The notes under the pieces: model-generated
The model's input: only the letters and a program-made list of their open reading frames with translations
What the model was told of the DNA's origin: nothing
Database searches by the model: none
Position numbers and translations under genes: made by a program
Assembly: GCF_024228315.1 (NCBI RefSeq)
Contig: NZ_CP100456.1
Location: 40,302 to 104,301 of the forward strand
Direction of reading: 5' to 3'
Length of the DNA: 64,000 bases
Source of the DNA: Halomarina pelagica
Lineage (GTDB): Archaea; Halobacteriota; Halobacteria; Halobacteriales; Haloarculaceae
Part shown: positions 34,336-42,728 of the stretch, piece after piece
Layout of the letters: the number at the start of each line of letters is the position of its first letter
Position numbering within the stretch: the first letter of the stretch is position 1

Positions 34336-35283
34336 ATGTCGATGAGCGTCGAACGGCTACCGGAGAGCGTCCACGATACGATCAATACCGTTCTCGGATC
34401 GTTCGACCGGTTCCAGAACACGCCGATAGCGTGGATCGCCCCCGCGGCGCTGTTCCTCCTCGTGTTCAGGCTCTACCCGCTCGTCGAGGCGATTCGGATG
34501 AGCTTTACGAACATGAGCCTCGTGGAGCCGGGATACCGATACGTCGGACTCCAATCGTATCTCGATGTCCTCTCGTCGCCGTCGTTCTGGACGATGAGTA
34601 AGGTCACGTTGCTGTTCGTCTGTGCGAGTGTCGTCCTACAGCTCACCTTCGGGATGGTGCTCGCGCTCGCGATCGATCATGGGGTGAAAGAGAAACTTTA
34701 CGTGAGCGTCTCGACCCGGGTCGCGGTGCTCTCAGCGTGGGTTATCCCGGGGATCGTCATCGGTATCCTCTGGAAGATCATGCTCATCGAAACCAACTAC
34801 GGAGTTGTGAACTACATTCTCCTGCAACTGGGGTTCGACGTCGTCGCGTTTCTCTCTGATCCCCAGATGGCGCTACTGTCGACGATCACGGCCAACACCT
34901 GGCGCGGTACCGCCTTCTCCATGATTATGCTGTATGCCGGACTCAAGCAGGTTCCGATGCACCTCTACGACGCCGCGAAGGTCGACGGTGCAGGAGCGCT
35001 ACAGCGCTTCCGGTACGTCACGCTCCCGCAGATCAAGCCGGTCGTGTTCATCACGCTGGTGCTCATCACCATCTACACGTTAAACACGTTCGACATGATC
35101 ATGAGTCTCACCGGCGGCGGTCCGGGCCACGCCACCGAAGTGCTGGCGCTGTTCATGTATCTCGAGGGGTTCGACCGGTTCCACCTCGGGCAGGCCGCCG
35201 CCGTGGCCGTGTTGATGTTGCTCGTGAACGTCCTGATGACGGTTATCTACATGCACTTCTTCATCGAAGAGGAGGGGATGTGA
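34336..35283 (+). CDS. sugar ABC transporter permease (MalF type)
   Basis: This 315-residue protein has six transmembrane helices and the EAA loop 'YDAAKVDGAGALQRFRYVTLP' (about residues 213-233). ATG 34336 lies 96 nt after the lipoprotein stop, and an in-frame ATG 6 nt later is possible. It is followed after 1 nt by the partner permease. It probably carries the same sugar as the lipoprotein at 32821. Confidence 0.92.
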   Translation: MSMSVERLPESVHDTINTVLGSFDRFQNTPIAWIAPAALFLLVFRLYPLVEAIRMSFTNMSLVEPGYRYVGLQSYLDVLSSPSFWTMSKVTLLFVCASVVLQLTFGMVLALAIDHGVKEKLYVSVSTRVAVLSAWVIPGIVIGILWKIMLIETNYGVVNYILLQLGFDVVAFLSDPQMALLSTITANTWRGTAFSMIMLYAGLKQVPMHLYDAAKVDGAGALQRFRYVTLPQIKPVVFITLVLITIYTLNTFDMIMSLTGGGPGHATEVLALFMYLEGFDRFHLGQAAAVAVLMLLVNVLMTVIYMHFFIEEEGM

Positions 35284-35284
35284 G

Positions 35285-36145
35285 ATGAGCGAACAGCGTT
35301 CGACGGTGTCCGCGTTCGAGCACGTCTCCGCGTCCACCGCGCTTACGTACGTGGTCTACGCGGTCGCCTTGGTGTTCTTCCTGTTCCCCGTATTGTGGGT
35401 CGTCTCGATGAGCCTCCGGCAGCCCGGGGAGGTACTCTCGTATCCCGTACAGTTCGTCCCACGGCAGGTGACGTTCGGACCCTACGTACGCGTGCTGCAG
35501 AGTTCAGAGATGGTTACGTGGGTCATCAACTCGCTAAAGATAGCGATGTTGGAGGTCGTCGGTGTCCTTCTCGTCGTCACGCCGGCGGCGTACGGCTTCT
35601 CGCGATTCGACTTCCGAGCGAAAAAGCACGTCCTCTTCGGCGTGCTGCTGTTTCAGATGATTTCGCCGGTCGTCATCGTCATTCCCCTGTACAACATGAT
35701 GGCACAGATGAACCTCCTGAACACTCACATCGGGCTCATACTCCTGTATATCGGCCTACAGGTTCCGTTTTCCATCTGGCTACTGAAGAGTTACTTCGAT
35801 ACGATCCCCGACGGTCTGGACGAGGCGGCACGCGTTGACGGCTGCAATCGGGTACAGACCCTCGTCTACGTTCTCCTGCCGTCGGTGGCACCGGGAATCG
35901 CCGTCGTCGCCATCTTCAACTTCGTCTTCTCCTGGGCCGAGTTCGTCATGGCGTTCACCGTACTCAGCGAGTCCGATCTGTATACGGTCTCTATCGGCCT
36001 GTTCTCCTTTCAGGGACAGTACAGCATGGACTGGCGAGCCGTCGCGGCGGCGAGCGTCATCGCGATGGTTCCCATCCTCGTCATGTTCGTCGCCCTACAA
36101 CGGTACTTCGTCAAGGGGCTCATCGAAGGGGCGGTCAAGGGATGA
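35285..36145 (+). CDS. sugar ABC transporter permease (MalG type)
   Basis: This 286-residue protein has six transmembrane helices and the EAA loop 'DEAARVDGCNRVQTLVYVLLP'. It starts 1 nt after the preceding stop (TGAGATG). The C-terminus 'YFVKGLIEGAVKG' is the common MalG-type ending. It pairs with the permease at 34336. Confidence 0.92.
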   Translation: MSEQRSTVSAFEHVSASTALTYVVYAVALVFFLFPVLWVVSMSLRQPGEVLSYPVQFVPRQVTFGPYVRVLQSSEMVTWVINSLKIAMLEVVGVLLVVTPAAYGFSRFDFRAKKHVLFGVLLFQMISPVVIVIPLYNMMAQMNLLNTHIGLILLYIGLQVPFSIWLLKSYFDTIPDGLDEAARVDGCNRVQTLVYVLLPSVAPGIAVVAIFNFVFSWAEFVMAFTVLSESDLYTVSIGLFSFQGQYSMDWRAVAAASVIAMVPILVMFVALQRYFVKGLIEGAVKG

Positions 36146-36223
36146 TCGCCAGCCGTCCCGTCCGTCGATGGGTACTCGCAGTACTGGCACGCAAAACGAC
36201 GCCCAACGTCCATTGATAACACC

Positions 36224-37372
36224 ATGTCGAAACTAGAGATCGAGAACCTGGCAAAACGGTACCGAACCGGCTCCGGAAGTGACATCCTCGCGGTCGAAGA
36301 CCTCTCGCTGGAACTCGCCGACGGCGAGTTCCTCATCCTCGTCGGCCCCTCCGGCTGCGGAAAATCGACCACGCTCCGCTGTATCGCGGGGCTCGAATCG
36401 GTGACCGACGGGTCCATCCGATTCGGAGAGGCGGACGTCGTCGGCATGACGCCCGAGGAGCGAAACATCGCGATGGTGTTTCAGAACTACGCGCTGTACC
36501 CCCACATGACGGCCAGAGAGAACATATCGTTCGGCCTGCGGATGACGACGAGCCTCTCAAGGGAAGAACGAGACGAGCGCGTCGAAGACGTCGCCCGCAT
36601 GCTCGGCATCGAGGAGCTACTGGACGACAAACCGAAAGAGCTCTCGGGCGGCCAGCAACAGCGCGTCGCGCTCGGTCGCGCGATCGTCCGCGAGCCCGAG
36701 GTCTTCCTGATGGACGAGCCACTGTCGAACCTCGACGCGAAGTTGCGGACGCAGATGCGCACGGAGATCCAGCAGTTACAGTCCGAACTCGGCGTCACGA
36801 CGGTATACGTGACCCACGATCAGACGGAAGCGATGACGATGGGCGACCGTATCGCAGTACTGAACGAGGGGCGACTGCAACAGGTCGGGACGCCGCTCGA
36901 GTGTTATTACGAGCCCAAGAACCTCTTCGTGGCGAACTTCATCGGCGAACCCGCTATGAATTTCTTCTCGATGGAAACCGAGGGCACCGCTTTGGTCGGC
37001 CCGTCCATTCGCTACGAGATCTCCGAACGCTACCGCGACGTCGTTTCTCGAACGGATCAGATCACGCTCGGCATTCGACCGGGAGACGTCGAAGTCGTGG
37101 AGACAGGACGGCGAAATACCTTCGAGGGGACCGTACAGGTCGTCGAACCGATGGGCGATCAGAACTTCCTCCACGTCGACGTGGACGGTGCCGCCGTCAC
37201 CGCGGCCGTCGGAGGAGAGTACGAGGTACCCGAGGGCGCGTCCATCTCGGTTCGGTTTCCCGAACCGAGGATCCATCTGTTCGAAACGTCCTCGGGCGAG
37301 GCACTCGTCCACTGCGAGCGCCGGAGTACACGAATCCCGACGGCGACCGAGTCGGGGGGTGAAGCCGCGTGA
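36224..37372 (+). CDS. sugar ABC transporter ATPase (MalK/UgpC type)
   Basis: The 382-residue protein has Walker A 'GPSGCGKST', Q-loop 'VFQNYALYPHM', signature 'LSGGQQQR', Walker B 'VFLMDEPLSNLDAKL' and 'VYVTHDQTEAM'. The C-terminal TOBE domain carries 'TLGIRPGDVEV'. The stop overlaps the GTG start of the oxidoreductase by 4 nt. It is close to the ATPases at 25073 and 57547; such ATPases can sometimes serve several importers. Confidence 0.93.
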   Translation: MSKLEIENLAKRYRTGSGSDILAVEDLSLELADGEFLILVGPSGCGKSTTLRCIAGLESVTDGSIRFGEADVVGMTPEERNIAMVFQNYALYPHMTARENISFGLRMTTSLSREERDERVEDVARMLGIEELLDDKPKELSGGQQQRVALGRAIVREPEVFLMDEPLSNLDAKLRTQMRTEIQQLQSELGVTTVYVTHDQTEAMTMGDRIAVLNEGRLQQVGTPLECYYEPKNLFVANFIGEPAMNFFSMETEGTALVGPSIRYEISERYRDVVSRTDQITLGIRPGDVEVVETGRRNTFEGTVQVVEPMGDQNFLHVDVDGAAVTAAVGGEYEVPEGASISVRFPEPRIHLFETSSGEALVHCERRSTRIPTATESGGEAA

Positions 37373-38388
37373 GCATCAAACTCGCGGCCATCGGTCTCGG
37401 TCAGCTCTGCATGCACGAGCTAAAGAGCTATGAGGAGATGGAGGGCGTGAAGGTCGTCGCTGGTGCGGACATCGCCCGAACCGGTCGTGAGCGCTTCGAA
37501 TCTCGATTCGAAGCGCCGACCTACGAGGATTACCGAGAGATGCTCGAGGAACACGCCGTGGAGCTCGACGCGGTCAACATCGTGACGCCGCACACGCTCC
37601 ACTACGAACAGGCGATGGCGTGTTTGGAACGGGATCTCCACGTCTTCATCGAAAAGCCTCTGGTCACTGCTGTCGACGACGCACGGGACCTCGTCGAGAC
37701 GGCGAAGCGTCGAAACCGAGTCCTCGTCGTCGGATACCAGCGACACTATCACCCCGTGTACCGGAAGATCAAGGAACTCGTCGATAGCGGTCGTCTGGGC
37801 GAGATCCACGCCGTGAACTGTTACATGGGACAGCACTGGATCCGACTGTTCAGCGATGCCTGGCGAGGTAATCCCGCCCTCTCCGGTGGCGGTCAACTGT
37901 ACGACTCCGGATCGCACCTTCTCGATACGCTCCTCTGGACGACGGGAACGAAACCGATCTCCGTTGCGGCCACGATCGACCACCAGGGACACGACGTGGA
38001 CGTGAACAGCGCGCTCGCGCTCCAGTTAGAGCGCGACGGTCAGCCAGTCACGGCAAGTCTCGTGATTACCGCCGACGGGGTGCAAACCCCCGATACGTAC
38101 GAAGGGCTGATCATCTGGGGAACCGGAGGACGGCTCACGTACAGTCGTGACCGTCTCACCCTGACCGAACGGGACGGGGAGAAAGTCGAGATCCCGTTGG
38201 AGGACGACTCGAGCTTCGAGACGCTCGTAGATCGGAAACTCACTGACTTCGTCCAGGCTGTTCGAGGGGAGCGTTCACCGACTGTCCCGGGGTCGTTCGG
38301 ACTCACCGTCGTCGCACTGACGGAGGCCGCCTACGAGGCGTACGAGACGCGATCCGTCGTCGACGTACGCGAGTACCTGGCACAGTGA
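37369..38388 (+). CDS. Gfo/Idh/MocA-family oxidoreductase
   Basis: This is 339 residues from GTG 37369 (GTGA overlap). It has an N-terminal Rossmann domain with 'AAIGLGQLCMHEL' and 'VEAD'-like strand ends, the family signature 'HVFIEKPLVT' with catalytic-region Lys, and a C-terminal alpha/beta domain ('SGGGQLYDSGSHLLDTLLW') carrying the His used in catalysis. Family members oxidise or reduce sugars and sugar derivatives with NAD(P). As the last gene of the importer operon it probably acts first on the imported sugar. Substrate unknown. Confidence 0.88.
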   Translation: MSIKLAAIGLGQLCMHELKSYEEMEGVKVVAGADIARTGRERFESRFEAPTYEDYREMLEEHAVELDAVNIVTPHTLHYEQAMACLERDLHVFIEKPLVTAVDDARDLVETAKRRNRVLVVGYQRHYHPVYRKIKELVDSGRLGEIHAVNCYMGQHWIRLFSDAWRGNPALSGGGQLYDSGSHLLDTLLWTTGTKPISVAATIDHQGHDVDVNSALALQLERDGQPVTASLVITADGVQTPDTYEGLIIWGTGGRLTYSRDRLTLTERDGEKVEIPLEDDSSFETLVDRKLTDFVQAVRGERSPTVPGSFGLTVVALTEAAYEAYETRSVVDVREYLAQ

Positions 38389-38516
38389 CGATTCCCGTCG
38401 ATCGTAATCCGCGTTGATCTCGGTACTCGTAGAGCAGGCGTTTCGACTCAGAAACGGTGAGAACATCGACCAACGACTCCAGTCGTTCGTGGGGACTACG
38501 TCAGACGGACGTCAGA

Positions 38517-38598
38517 CCCCACCATTTCCACTAATACGCTGATAAGACATGGACCGATGCTCGAGGGCACACCCTCTCCCCCCATCGTTTCCAGTAAA
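38517..38598 (-). repeat. left-side ORB-like boxes (two, minus orientation)
   Basis: Read on the minus strand, 38578-38598 is tttactggaaacgatgggg followed by further Gs, an exact match to the consensus. 38517-38538 is ttagtggaaatggtgggg, a weaker match. Orc1/Cdc6 proteins bind the dyad and the G-rich tail. These boxes point away from the AT-rich segment's right-hand set. Confidence 0.8.
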
Positions 38599-38629
38599 CG
38601 TGGCGAAGAGCGTGGGGGTGGCGAGTATC

Positions 38630-38780
38630 GACGTTGATTTCGCTAGAAACCTCTAGACTAGTAAGCCGCTTCTCTAGACTAGTTCACTACTTCTATCTTT
38701 TCTCTGTTTCTTCTCTTGAGGCTACGGACCAACTAGCGTACAACAATAATAAACGTTTCGCCCGTTCAGTATGCTTTCGA
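38630..38780. other. candidate duplex unwinding element
   Basis: This is an AT-rich island between the inverted ORB boxes. It includes two exact copies of ctctagactagt, 21 bp apart (38651-38662 and 38672-38683), and an A/T-rich run acaataataaacgtttcg (38741-38760). It is the most likely site of initial strand opening. Confidence 0.6.
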
Positions 38781-38805
38781 GAAGTGCCAGGTACTCTCAC
38801 GCCGC

Positions 38806-39090
38806 TTTACTGGAAACGATGGGGGGAGAGTGTTCCGTCCGCCCTCTCGTTTCTACCTCCTCGCCCTCTCCCGATTCACTCCTATCAGCTATTTAGTGGA
38901 AATGATGGGGTGCTACTCTATTATACGTAAGCGATTACTGGAAATACTGGAACCCACTGGTTCGTCTTCACATATCTTCCTCCGATCGAAACCGTGGGAT
39001 TTACTGGAAACAGTGGGGTGGGTGTCCGTCGCCACGAACCCGCCGCTTTACTGGAAACGATGGGGTCAGAGTTACTGGAAACGGTAGGGT
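38806..39090 (+). repeat. right-side ORB-like boxes (five to six, plus orientation)
   Basis: Boxes are at 38806-38826 (exact consensus with a longer G tail), 38892-38911 (tttagtggaaatgatggggt), 39000-39019 (tttactggaaacagtggggt), 39047-39066 (exact consensus) and 39071-39090 (gttactggaaacggtagggt). A degenerate copy is at 38934-38955. All point the same way, opposite to the left pair. Confidence 0.85.
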
Positions 39091-39137
39091 ACCCTATGGC
39101 CCTCGACTGATCGTGCCCTGGCGATTCCGTCCAGGTG

Positions 39138-39207
39138 GCTCCCGTCTACGAGCCTCCGTCTACGTGCCCCCGTCTACGAGCCTCCGTCTACGTGCCTCCG
39201 TCTCCGT
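39138..39207 (+). repeat. five tandem 14-bp repeats near the origin
   Basis: The units gctcccgtctacga, gcctccgtctacgt, gcccccgtctacga, gcctccgtctacgt and gcctccgtctccgt follow without gaps, alternating so that a 28-bp unit is also visible. They lie between the ORB cluster and the last ORB copies. Iteron-like placement is suggestive, but the function is unknown. Confidence 0.75.
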
Positions 39208-39351
39208 AATCCGGTCACCACTAACTCCGTCTGTCTTGACCCGACTCCGTCTACTCTGCGGGACTTCGGAAACCGGTGTGAGGATCCCTCGGCGACCGTT
39301 TCCCGCTTTGCGGTTGCCGGGGCGAATATCCAGGATTCGATCCCGCAGCCA

Positions 39352-39430
39352 TTCACCGGAAACGCTGGGGTCTCATACCGTTAGTGGAACTGGCACCCCC
39401 TGGTGGTTATACTGGAAATAGTGGAAACGA
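39352..39430 (+). repeat. orc-proximal ORB-like boxes
   Basis: One good box, ttcaccggaaacgctggggt, is at 39352-39371. A compound degenerate one, ttatactggaaatagtggaa, is at about 39408-39427, 45-65 nt before the Orc1/Cdc6 start at 39474. These may let Orc1/Cdc6 control its own promoter. Confidence 0.65.
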
Positions 39431-39473
39431 CGGTCGAAACGATTATGACGATACGATAACTCATGACGATACG

Positions 39474-40715
39474 ATGGGTCCTCGATTCCAACCGGACGAC
39501 ACGCTGTATAAACGGCGGAACACGCTCAAAGTAGAGTACGTTCCGGACGACATCGTCGGCCGGGACAACGAGATCGAGGAGTACGAAGCGGCGTTGCAGC
39601 CGATCATCAACGGCGAGTACCCCGACAACATCTTCATCTACGGCAAGACCGGCGTCGGGAAGACCGCGGTCACGAACTTCCTGCTCAACGAACTCCTCGA
39701 ATCCGCCCAGCACTTCGACGTCGACATCTCCTTCATCACGCTCAACTGCGACGGCCTCAGCACGAGCTACCAGGCCGCGATCAGCTTGATCAACAACCTT
39801 CGAGAACCCGAACACCACATCGCCGAAACCGGCCACCCGCAGTCCAAGGTCTATCGCCTCCTCTGGGACGAACTCAACGGCCTCTCCGGAACCGTCGTCA
39901 TCGTTCTCGATGAGATCGACCACATCACGGACGACACCTTCCTCTACCAGATCACCCGGGCGGACAACAACGGCTACATCGACAACATCCAGCTGGGGCT
40001 CATCGGCATCAGCAACGACTCGACGTTCCGAGAGCGACTCGACGCGAAGGTCCAGTCGTCGCTCTGCGAGACGGAGATCTCGTTCCCGCCGTACGGCACC
40101 GAGGAACTCCAGAAGGTCCTCGAACAGCGGGCCGACATCGCGTTCCACAAGAACGCGCTCGAGGAGGGAGTGATCCCGCTCTGTGCCGCACTCGGTCGGC
40201 AGGACGGCGGTGACGCCCGTCGCGCGATCACGCTCCTCCGCAAGGCCGGCGACCTCGCCCGGACGGAGAACGCGGCGACGGTGACGACCGACCACGTCGA
40301 GCGCGCCCAGGAGAAGCTCGAGGCCCAGCAGAGCATGGACATCATGCGCGATCTCACCGAACACGAGCAACTCACCCTGTACGCGCTGACGACGCTCGCC
40401 GCCGAGGACGCGACGCCGGCCCGGTCGCGCGTCGTCTACCAGCGGTACAAGGAACTCTGCGAGTTCCAGGGCCGCGATCCACGCACCGCCCGTCGGATGC
40501 GGAGCTTCCTCTCCGACTTCGAGATCCTCAACCTGACGTTCTCCCGCATCGAACACCGCGGTCAGGACGGCGGCACGTACCGCGAGCACGAACTCAATCG
40601 CGACATCGCGACCGTCGTCGACGCGCTCCAGACGGTCATCAGCGAGTACGGCGCGTATCGGAGCATCATCGAGTACCTGCCCGACTCCGGCGAGGAGTTC
40701 ACGCCGATCGCGTAG
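39474..40715 (+). CDS. orc1/cdc6: Orc1/Cdc6 replication initiator
   Basis: The 413-residue AAA+ initiator binds ORB boxes and loads the MCM helicase. Walker A is 'GKTGVGKT' (57-64), Walker B 'VIVLDEIDH' (142-150), and sensor 1 'IGISNDSTFRERLD'. A C-terminal winged helix covers about residues 300-400 ('LTEHEQLTLYALTTLA'). ATG 39474 is chosen because an upstream GTG (39384) would translate ORB repeat DNA. The end 'YRSIIEYLPDSGEEF' is unremarkable. It lies directly beside the origin, so origin and initiator form a matched pair. Confidence 0.95.
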   Translation: MGPRFQPDDTLYKRRNTLKVEYVPDDIVGRDNEIEEYEAALQPIINGEYPDNIFIYGKTGVGKTAVTNFLLNELLESAQHFDVDISFITLNCDGLSTSYQAAISLINNLREPEHHIAETGHPQSKVYRLLWDELNGLSGTVVIVLDEIDHITDDTFLYQITRADNNGYIDNIQLGLIGISNDSTFRERLDAKVQSSLCETEISFPPYGTEELQKVLEQRADIAFHKNALEEGVIPLCAALGRQDGGDARRAITLLRKAGDLARTENAATVTTDHVERAQEKLEAQQSMDIMRDLTEHEQLTLYALTTLAAEDATPARSRVVYQRYKELCEFQGRDPRTARRMRSFLSDFEILNLTFSRIEHRGQDGGTYREHELNRDIATVVDALQTVISEYGAYRSIIEYLPDSGEEFTPIA

Positions 40716-41576
40716 CAGCGAAGCGCGCTCTCACCGTCGAGCGACGAACGCTCTCACCGCCCGAATTGCGCCCGGAATCGTGGACGAGTCAGACGTGTCC
40801 GAACTACGGTTCGACGGACGACGCGATTTACATCGCCACTCACGTCGAAAGTATGACGGACTAGTAATTATAATTGCTCACTTACCCCTGTCGATACTGA
40901 CTTACCCGTCGCGAGCCGTGGCGGTCGCAAGCGAGTGACGATCCTAGTTCCGACACCGATCGCTCCCGCAACTCAACCGAGTATCCGGAAGTCCATCAGA
41001 CGCTTTAGTGACTGTCCAGGGTCACCCTAATGTTGGGTTCTGGTCGGACGTACAGTGAAGCCCGCCCCAAACATTCCAAATTATTGGTATGAATTTAGAA
41101 CGCTGTGTTTGCGGTAACAAGCGTAACGGACGGTTGAACGTAGCGCGTCGTATCTACCAGAACGAGACGCATGTAGTGAAGCCCCGACGTCTCGGTCGTC
41201 TATGTCGTTATCACATGAAATGGTTCAGTACGGTCGGATCCCGAGTTCATTCTCGTATCGAAGGAAAGGAGCATAGCCCGCTATCCGTTACGCTTACGCC
41301 CTCCGAGTCGGACACGGAACAGCGCCGATAGCTAGTCTCAGGACCAGGTAGCGATCGACTTCCTAACATCTCCGCTCAACTTCGAATAGCCTTCGAGAAA
41401 TTATTTCTACGACCCCTCGTTATCTGGTGGATCAGACTACGAGATGTAACGCTGGAAGATACAGTCGCGAACGAGGAGAGGTCGTTCAGCGTGGAATCGA
41501 CCCTGGTGGAGGACGTCACATGATTCCGTCATCGGGATGGCTGACGTTTAATACGCTGCCTCCGATACGCCGAGAC
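40716..41576. other. gene-free stretch between orc1/cdc6 and the sugar dehydrogenase
   Basis: No convincing gene or ORB box is seen in about 860 nt. There is an AT-rich run at 40862-40885, a near-direct repeat (cttacccctgtcgatactga / cttacccgtcgcg) at 40883-40915, and an AT-rich segment at 41070-41100. A small frame at 41089-41331 is basic and rejected. A TATA-like gtttaatacgc at 41546 lies about 27 nt before the ATG at 41577. Confidence 0.5.
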
Positions 41577-42662
41577 ATGGACGTAGACGCTCTCTTCGAG
41601 AGGGGCTGCGAGCGGGACTGGCAGACGATCGATGCATCGACGACGGAACCGGTCCGATTCGCCGTCATCGGATTGGGGTGGTTCACGAAGGGTCGCGCAC
41701 TTCCCGCGCTCGAGGCGAGCGACCGCTGCGAGCCGACCGTGATGGTCAGCAGCACCAGCGGGAAGGCCGAACGTGTGGCGGCGGAGACGGCGGGCGCGGC
41801 CCACGGCATCAGTTACGAGCAGTTTCACGACGGCGTCGCACGGGACGCCTACGACGCGGTGTACGTCTGTACGCCGAACGCGCTCCACCTCGAGTACGTC
41901 CGGACGGCCGCCGAGTTCGGCAAGGACGTCCTCTGCGAGAAACCCATCGAGCGCGATAGCGAACGAGCCCGACGGCTCGTCGCCGCGTGCGATAATGCTG
42001 GTGTGAAGCTGATGATCGCCTATCGAATGCACACCGAGCCTGCGGTCCGTCGTGCTCGCGACCTCGTCGACGCCGGATACATCGGCGAGCCGAAGGAGGT
42101 TCGGGGCGACATGTCCCAGCGGTTGCTCGAACGAGTGAATCCCGATCCGGACCAGTGGCGTCTCGACGAAGAACTGGCGGGCGGTGGGGCACTCTTCGAC
42201 CTCGGGATCTACCCGCTCAACACCGCCCGGTTCTTCCTGCGCGAGGATCCCGTCGCGGTCACCGGCCGAACGGGGAGCACCCACGACGCGTTCGACGAGG
42301 TGGACGAGACGGTCTCGTTCTCGCTCGAGTTCCCCGACGAGGTGTACGCGACGTGCTACGCGAGCCACAACGCCCGACAGTCGAGCGGCATCACGGTCAC
42401 CGGCACCGAGGGGCAGGTCCGAGTCGAGCCGGCTTTCTTCCAGGACGAATCACGGGAACTTCACATCTCCCGTGGGGAGGGTCGAGCCTCGATCACCTTC
42501 ACGAAGGTCGACCAGATGCTGGAGGAGTTCGATTACTTCGCCGACCGGATCCGTTCGAACGCTTCGATGTATCCCGACGGCGAACACGCCCTCGTGGACG
42601 TGGTGACGATGGAGGCCGTCTACGAGGCGGCGGAACGGGACGCGTGGGTGACACTCGACTGA
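41577..42662 (+). CDS. sugar 1-dehydrogenase, Gfo/Idh/MocA family (XacA/Gfo6-like)
   Basis: The protein has 361 residues from ATG 41577, supported by a TATA-like box about 27 nt upstream. It closely resembles haloarchaeal D-xylose 1-dehydrogenase (XacA) in layout: 'VRFAVIGLGWFTKG' NADP-binding loop, 'YVCTPNALHLEYV', 'VLCEKPIE', 'MIAYRMHTEPAVRRARDLVD', 'DLGIYPLNTARF'. These enzymes oxidise the sugar C1 to the lactone. In this cluster it would start the pathway on xylose or on a hexose-type sugar such as sulfoquinovose. The family is certain; the substrate is inference. Confidence 0.85.
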   Translation: MDVDALFERGCERDWQTIDASTTEPVRFAVIGLGWFTKGRALPALEASDRCEPTVMVSSTSGKAERVAAETAGAAHGISYEQFHDGVARDAYDAVYVCTPNALHLEYVRTAAEFGKDVLCEKPIERDSERARRLVAACDNAGVKLMIAYRMHTEPAVRRARDLVDAGYIGEPKEVRGDMSQRLLERVNPDPDQWRLDEELAGGGALFDLGIYPLNTARFFLREDPVAVTGRTGSTHDAFDEVDETVSFSLEFPDEVYATCYASHNARQSSGITVTGTEGQVRVEPAFFQDESRELHISRGEGRASITFTKVDQMLEEFDYFADRIRSNASMYPDGEHALVDVVTMEAVYEAAERDAWVTLD

Positions 42663-42728
42663 GGCGACGATCCTCCTCGGAGAGCACTCTGTCAGGAACC
42701 CGGGGAAAACGTAGCAGCTCCCGTCGTA

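Larger units (their letters stand above)
38389..39473. other. replication origin region (oriC-type)
   Basis: About 1.1 kb without a gene lies directly upstream of orc1/cdc6. It contains repeated ORB-like boxes (consensus TTTACTGGAAACGATGGGGT). Two face left (38517-38538 and 38578-38598) and at least six face right (38806 to 39371). Between the two orientations lies an AT-rich segment with short direct repeats (38630-38780). Inverted ORBs flanking an unwinding element next to an orc1/cdc6 gene are the standard architecture of haloarchaeal origins. Confidence 0.9.

Noticed and set aside
38517..39430. Possible CRISPR array because of repeated 20-bp boxes
   Set aside because: Box spacing is irregular, orientation changes and copies are degenerate. 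The boxes match archaeal origin recognition boxes beside orc1/cdc6, and no cas genes are present.
39384..39473. N-terminal extension of Orc1/Cdc6 from GTG 39384
   Set aside because: It would translate ORB repeat DNA; the conserved protein begins at ATG 39474.
41089..41331. 80-codon frame in the gap after orc1/cdc6
   Set aside because: Basic, low in acidic residues, no family resemblance and no promoter; probably chance.
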